Positions 5,378-7,938 of a DNA stretch of 7,938 nt are shown here, piece after piece. The stretch lies in contig JAFNVD010000113.1 in assembly GCA_017383785.1 (NCBI GenBank), positions 1 to 7,938 of the forward strand, read 5' to 3'. The notes below the pieces were generated by a model, which saw nothing but the letters and a program-made list of their open reading frames with translations, was not told the DNA's origin and did no database searches. This DNA comes from Peptococcaceae bacterium. Lineage in GTDB: Bacteria > Bacillota > Peptococcia > Peptococcales > Peptococcaceae. The position numbers were made by a program, and so were the translations under genes. The stretch's first letter is position 1, and each line of letters opens with the position of its first letter.

Positions 5378-7174
5378 TTAGTCATCCAACTGCAGTACAG
5401 CCATGAATGCTTCCTGTGGAATTTCTACACGACCTACCTGCTTCATGCGTTTTTTCCCTTCCTTCTGTTTCTCCAACAGTTTACGTTTACGGGAAATGTC
5501 ACCGCCATAGCATTTGTCCAATACGCTCTTACGCAATGCTTTGATGGTTTCACGAGCAATGATTTTGTTGCCGATTGCCGCCTGAATTGGCACTTCAAAC
5601 ATCTGACGCGGAATAATCCCACGCAGTTTACCTACCAGCACACGACCGTGTGGATACGCTTTGTCCTTGTGTACAATACAGCTCAATGCGTCTACCAATT
5701 CGCCATTTACCAGAATATCCAGTTTCACTAACTTGGATTCACGATAGCCAATCATTTCATAGTCCAAAGAAGCATAGCCTTTGGTCTGGGTTTTCAGCTG
5801 ATCGAAGAAGTCGTATACAATTTCGCTCAGTGGCAGTTCGTATTTGATGTTTACACGGGTCTCTGTGATATATTCCATATTAGAGAATGTACCGCGTTTG
5901 TCCTGCGCAATTTTCATTACCGCACCTACATAATCGGTTGGCACCATAATAGATGCAGCTACGTATGGTTCCTCAATCATCTGAATGCTGGAAGGGTCCG
6001 GCATCTGTGCAGGGTTATCAATCTGAATCACAGACCCATCTGTTTTGGTAATCTGATAAATAACGCTTGGAGCAGTGGTAATGAGGTCAATATCATATTC
6101 ACGTTCCAGACGTTCCTGAATGATTTCCATGTGCAATAACCCTAAGAAACCGCAACGGAACCCAAAGCCCAATGCAGAAGATGTTTCCGCTTCAAACAGC
6201 AGAGAAGCATCGTTCAGGCGCAGTTTTTCCAGCGCATCACGGAGCTCTGTATACTGATTGTTTTCTACCGGATACAGACCGCAATATACCATTGGAGTCG
6301 CTTTGCGATACCCATCCAACGGAGCCTCGGCCGGTGCATTGGCATTGGTAATGGTATCCCCTACCTCTGTATCGGTAACATTTTTGATGCTGGCAGCCAC
6401 ATAACCTACCTCACCCGGCAGCAATTGTTTTACCTGCTTCATAGAAGGAGCAAATACGCCCAGCTCTGTTACCTCAAACTCTTTGCCATTGGCCATCATG
6501 CGAATCTTCATGTTGTTGCTCAAAGTACCTTCTACCACACGCACATAAGACAATGCCCCACGGTATGCATCATACAGAGAGTCAAAAATCAGAGCCTGCA
6601 GCGGTGCTTCGGCATCCCCTTTCGGAGCCGGTACCTTCTGTACGATAGCTTCCAGAATTTCTTTGATCCCGATACCCTCTTTGGCAGAGCATAAAATCGC
6701 CTCACTGGCATCCAGCCCGATTACATCTTCAATTTCCTGACGTACACGGTCCGGGTCAGCACTTGGCAAGTCAATTTTATTGATAACCGGAATAATTTCC
6801 AGGTCATTTTCCAGTGCCAGATATACATTGGCCAAAGTCTGTGCCTCAATACCCTGCGCAGCATCCACTACCAAAATGGCACCCTCGCACGCAGCCAAAC
6901 TACGAGATACCTCGTAGGTAAAGTCTACGTGACCCGGAGTATCAATGAGGTTGATGATATATTCATTACCATCATCGGCTTTATAATTTAAACGTACTGT
7001 CTGTAATTTAATCGTGATCCCACGTTCACGTTCCAAGTCCATATTGTCCAGTACCTGGTCTACCATTTCACGCTTGGAGAGCGCACCGGTATACTCCAGA
7101 ATACGGTCTGCCAAAGTAGATTTACCGTGGTCAATATGAGCGATAATACAAAAGTTACGAATTCGTTCCTGCAT
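5378..7174 (-). CDS. lepA: Elongation factor 4 (LepA), translational GTPase
   Basis: LepA/EF4 is a ribosome-binding GTPase related to EF-G. It is linked to ribosome back-translocation and to 30S biogenesis and acts in the cytoplasm or at the membrane. The protein is 598 residues, essentially full family length (E. coli 599). Seen: G1 AHIDHGKST (12-20), G2 RGITIK (51-56) within the family block DNMDLERERGITIK, G3 DTPGH (78-82), G4 NKID (132-135), G5 SAK (163-165); then the EF-G-like domains with FGFRCGFLGLLHMEI; and the LepA-specific C-terminal domain with the basic stretch GGDISRKRKLLEKQKEGKKRMK. No key residue is missing. The start is supported by GAGGAGG (AGGAGG at 7182-7187) 7 bases before the ATG. 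It has its own promoter and terminator; hemW and hrcA, which often follow lepA in Firmicutes, do not follow it here. Confidence 0.98.
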   Translation of the reverse strand: MQERIRNFCIIAHIDHGKSTLADRILEYTGALSKREMVDQVLDNMDLERERGITIKLQTVRLNYKADDGNEYIINLIDTPGHVDFTYEVSRSLAACEGAILVVDAAQGIEAQTLANVYLALENDLEIIPVINKIDLPSADPDRVRQEIEDVIGLDASEAILCSAKEGIGIKEILEAIVQKVPAPKGDAEAPLQALIFDSLYDAYRGALSYVRVVEGTLSNNMKIRMMANGKEFEVTELGVFAPSMKQVKQLLPGEVGYVAASIKNVTDTEVGDTITNANAPAEAPLDGYRKATPMVYCGLYPVENNQYTELRDALEKLRLNDASLLFEAETSSALGFGFRCGFLGLLHMEIIQERLEREYDIDLITTAPSVIYQITKTDGSVIQIDNPAQMPDPSSIQMIEEPYVAASIMVPTDYVGAVMKIAQDKRGTFSNMEYITETRVNIKYELPLSEIVYDFFDQLKTQTKGYASLDYEMIGYRESKLVKLDILVNGELVDALSCIVHKDKAYPHGRVLVGKLRGIIPRQMFEVPIQAAIGNKIIARETIKALRKSVLDKCYGGDISRKRKLLEKQKEGKKRMKQVGRVEIPQEAFMAVLQLDD

Positions 7175-7267
7175 ATAGGTTCCTCCTCAAATACTACTGC
7201 AATACACATCACCACGTACACACCATATACACGCTGATCTGTATTGCATCAATATATCGTACCCTAC

Positions 7268-7296
7268 ATTATATCGTTTTTTCATCGCAACTTCAA
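7268..7296 (-). promoter_or_regulatory. lepA promoter
   Basis: The minus strand has a perfect -10 TATAAT (7268-7273), a 17-base spacer and a -35 TTGAAG (7291-7296, 4 of 6). The expected start is near 7261, giving a leader of about 86 bases before the ATG. Confidence 0.72.
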
Positions 7297-7487
7297 CAAA
7301 AACTTATGCACTTTCCCTATCATCCAAAGACAGACATAAAAGATAGGAAGAAATGAACCGATGCATATCCGCTCATGTTGTTCATTTTGTTTGTAACAAT
7401 ATTTATAATATGACCAGTCTGGTTAATATGGTTAGTTTCTTTATTGTTTGCTCTTATATTTTTTCTTTAATATATATTTATATACTC

Positions 7488-7570
7488 AACTAGTCATACC
7501 CACCATATCGCTGTCTAGAACTGGGCTGAACTAGTCATGCAACCCACCATAACTATGCATAACCCACCAT
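7488..7570. repeat. Iteron-like cluster A (three units)
   Basis: Three units share AACTA, then a variable CA-containing core, then ACCCACCAT. Their positions are 7488-7506 (core GTCAT), 7529-7550 (core GTCATGCA) and 7551-7570 (core TGCATA). Start-to-start spacings are 41 and 22 bases, about four and two helical turns. All three end in the same CCCACCAT tail. Confidence 0.75.
7522..7546 (-). other. Conserved stem-loop in copy A
   Basis: On the minus strand UGGGUUG (7540-7546) can pair with CAGCCCA (7522-7528) across an 11-base loop, using one U-G wobble. On the plus strand the same position would be a C-A mismatch, so an RNA structure, if real, fits the minus strand better. Confidence 0.45.
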
Positions 7571-7659
7571 ATCATATAAACGTGACAAGATGCATAGTAT
7601 GAATCGTTACTTTACTGTTTCCTCTTATATTTTTTCTGCAATATATATTTTATGTACTG

Positions 7660-7742
7660 AACTATGCATACCCTGCACATCGCTGTCTAGAACAGGGCTG
7701 AACTATTCACACAACCCTTCACAACTATGCACAACCCTTCAC
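7660..7742. repeat. Iteron-like cluster B (three units)
   Basis: Three units correspond one to one with cluster A at 7660-7680, 7701-7722 and 7723-7742, again with spacings of 41 and 22 bases. Cores are TGCATA, TTCACACA and TGCACA, and tails are CCCTGCAC, CCCTTCAC and CCCTTCAC. Two cores give CTATTCACA (7703-7711) and CTATGCACA (7725-7733), each one base away from the DnaA-box consensus TTATNCACA. Confidence 0.75.
7694..7718 (-). other. Conserved stem-loop in copy B
   Basis: On the minus strand AGGGUUG (7712-7718) can pair with CAGCCCU (7694-7700) across an 11-base loop. It is the exact counterpart of the hairpin in copy A, 172 bases away, with the outermost pair changed from U-A to A-U. Confidence 0.45.
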
Positions 7743-7870
7743 GTCATGCAAATATGCAAGGGAAACTATGATTTCTCACAGACTTATATAATATTAACAT
7801 ATATAAAACGAAATATCAACCCTAAAATATTTGTTTTACGAATATTTTTCATGTGCAAAATATCCTAACA

Positions 7871-7917
7871 TAATAAAAGCCCCTGTGGTTACGAATTATC
7901 ATCGTAATCGCAGGGGC
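7871..7917 (-). terminator. Terminator of a minus-strand gene beyond the right edge
   Basis: A 16-bp stem (7879-7894 with 7902-7917, two G-U wobbles, GCCCCTG at the base) and a 7-base loop are followed on the minus strand by TTTTATTA (7871-7878). The plus strand downstream has only CTATTTAATTTG, so the minus direction is favoured. The gene it serves lies to the right of the window. Confidence 0.85.
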
Positions 7918-7938
7918 CTATTTAATTTGTAACACTGC

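Larger units (their letters stand above)
7431..7745. repeat. Diverged tandem duplication, period about 172 bases
   Basis: Copy A (about 7431-7573) and copy B (about 7606-7745) share the same order of blocks: a GTTA...CTCTTATATTTTTTCT AT-rich segment (CTCTTAT at 7451 and 7622), an identical ATCGCTGTCTAGAAC block (7507-7521 and 7679-7693), a GGGCTGAACTA block, and three short iteron-like units. The offset is 175 bases at the left end, 171 at CTCTTAT and 172 from ATCGCTG onward, so the copies differ by indels of 4 and 1 bases. These are not multiples of three, which argues against a conserved coding region. The intergenic stretch 7300-7430 before it holds only the lepA promoter and a small ACCAG-T-CTGGT dyad (7413-7423). 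Confidence 0.85.

Noticed and set aside
7353..7493. A 46-codon plus-strand frame encoding a hydrophobic peptide beside the repeats, considered as a type I toxin-like gene
   Set aside because: AT-rich DNA readily encodes hydrophobic peptides. The corresponding segments of the two repeat copies differ by 4- and 1-base indels that break the frame, and the candidate ribosome binding site is too close to the start.
7488..7742. CRISPR array
   Set aside because: Units are short and imperfect, with no uniform unique spacers. The 41- and 22-base pattern and duplication of the whole block do not fit repeat-spacer structure, and no cas gene is near.
7431..7745. T-box or known riboswitch upstream of lepA
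   Set aside because: No T-box core (GGGTGG-ACCGCG) or other recognisable riboswitch core was seen. The region also lies upstream of the lepA promoter rather than in its leader.
7590..7868. A 92-codon plus-strand frame across repeat copy B
   Set aside because: It has no ribosome binding site or recognisable domain, and it spans noncoding iteron-like repeats. The frame is not preserved in copy A.

Overview
The window looks like chromosomal DNA of an anaerobic, AT-rich Bacillota, possibly from the Negativicutes. The evidence is an [FeFe]-hydrogenase maturase (HydF), strong AGGAGG ribosome binding sites, short intergenic regions with U-tailed hairpin terminators, and a Firmicutes-style rRNA leader (TTGACA/17/TAGTAT promoter followed by a CTCTTTGAAAA boxA). 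The genus is inferred only loosely. Five complete protein genes are present, most or all apparently transcribed singly.

Bases 1-547 hold no protein gene. They contain the control region of an rRNA operon that runs off the left edge on the minus strand: two tandem near-consensus promoters, an A-tract UP-like block, a leader with boxA and a perfect stem-loop, and, farther upstream, three direct copies of a 12-base motif. The last bases of the leader read like the start of 16S rRNA. Bases 311-440 are only AT-rich, and I see nothing definite there. Next, on the minus strand, is a thioredoxin-reductase-like flavoprotein with a degenerate thioredoxin domain fused at its C-terminus (548-1759), followed by hydF (1922-3127).

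hydF diverges from a plus-strand gene for a secreted phosphodiester-glycosidase-family protein (3339-4784). The shared 211-base gap holds a promoter for each direction and two small dyads. A strong, probably bidirectional terminator separates that gene from a minus-strand ArsC/Spx-family protein (4893-5249). Upstream of that is the complete translation factor gene lepA (5378-7174), with its own promoter and terminator.

Bases 7300-7938 hold no convincing gene. They carry a diverged tandem duplication (period about 172 bases) in which each copy has an AT-rich block followed by three iteron-like units at conserved 41- and 22-base spacings, plus a hairpin retained in both copies with a compensatory base-pair swap. 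This is the most unusual part of the window. A terminator at 7871-7917 points to another minus-strand gene beyond the right edge.

Functionally the genes are a mixed neighbourhood: ribosome production and translation (rRNA, lepA), thiol redox (TrxR-like protein, ArsC/Spx-like protein), hydrogen metabolism (hydF) and an exported envelope-type enzyme. There is no sign of phage, transposon or CRISPR content.
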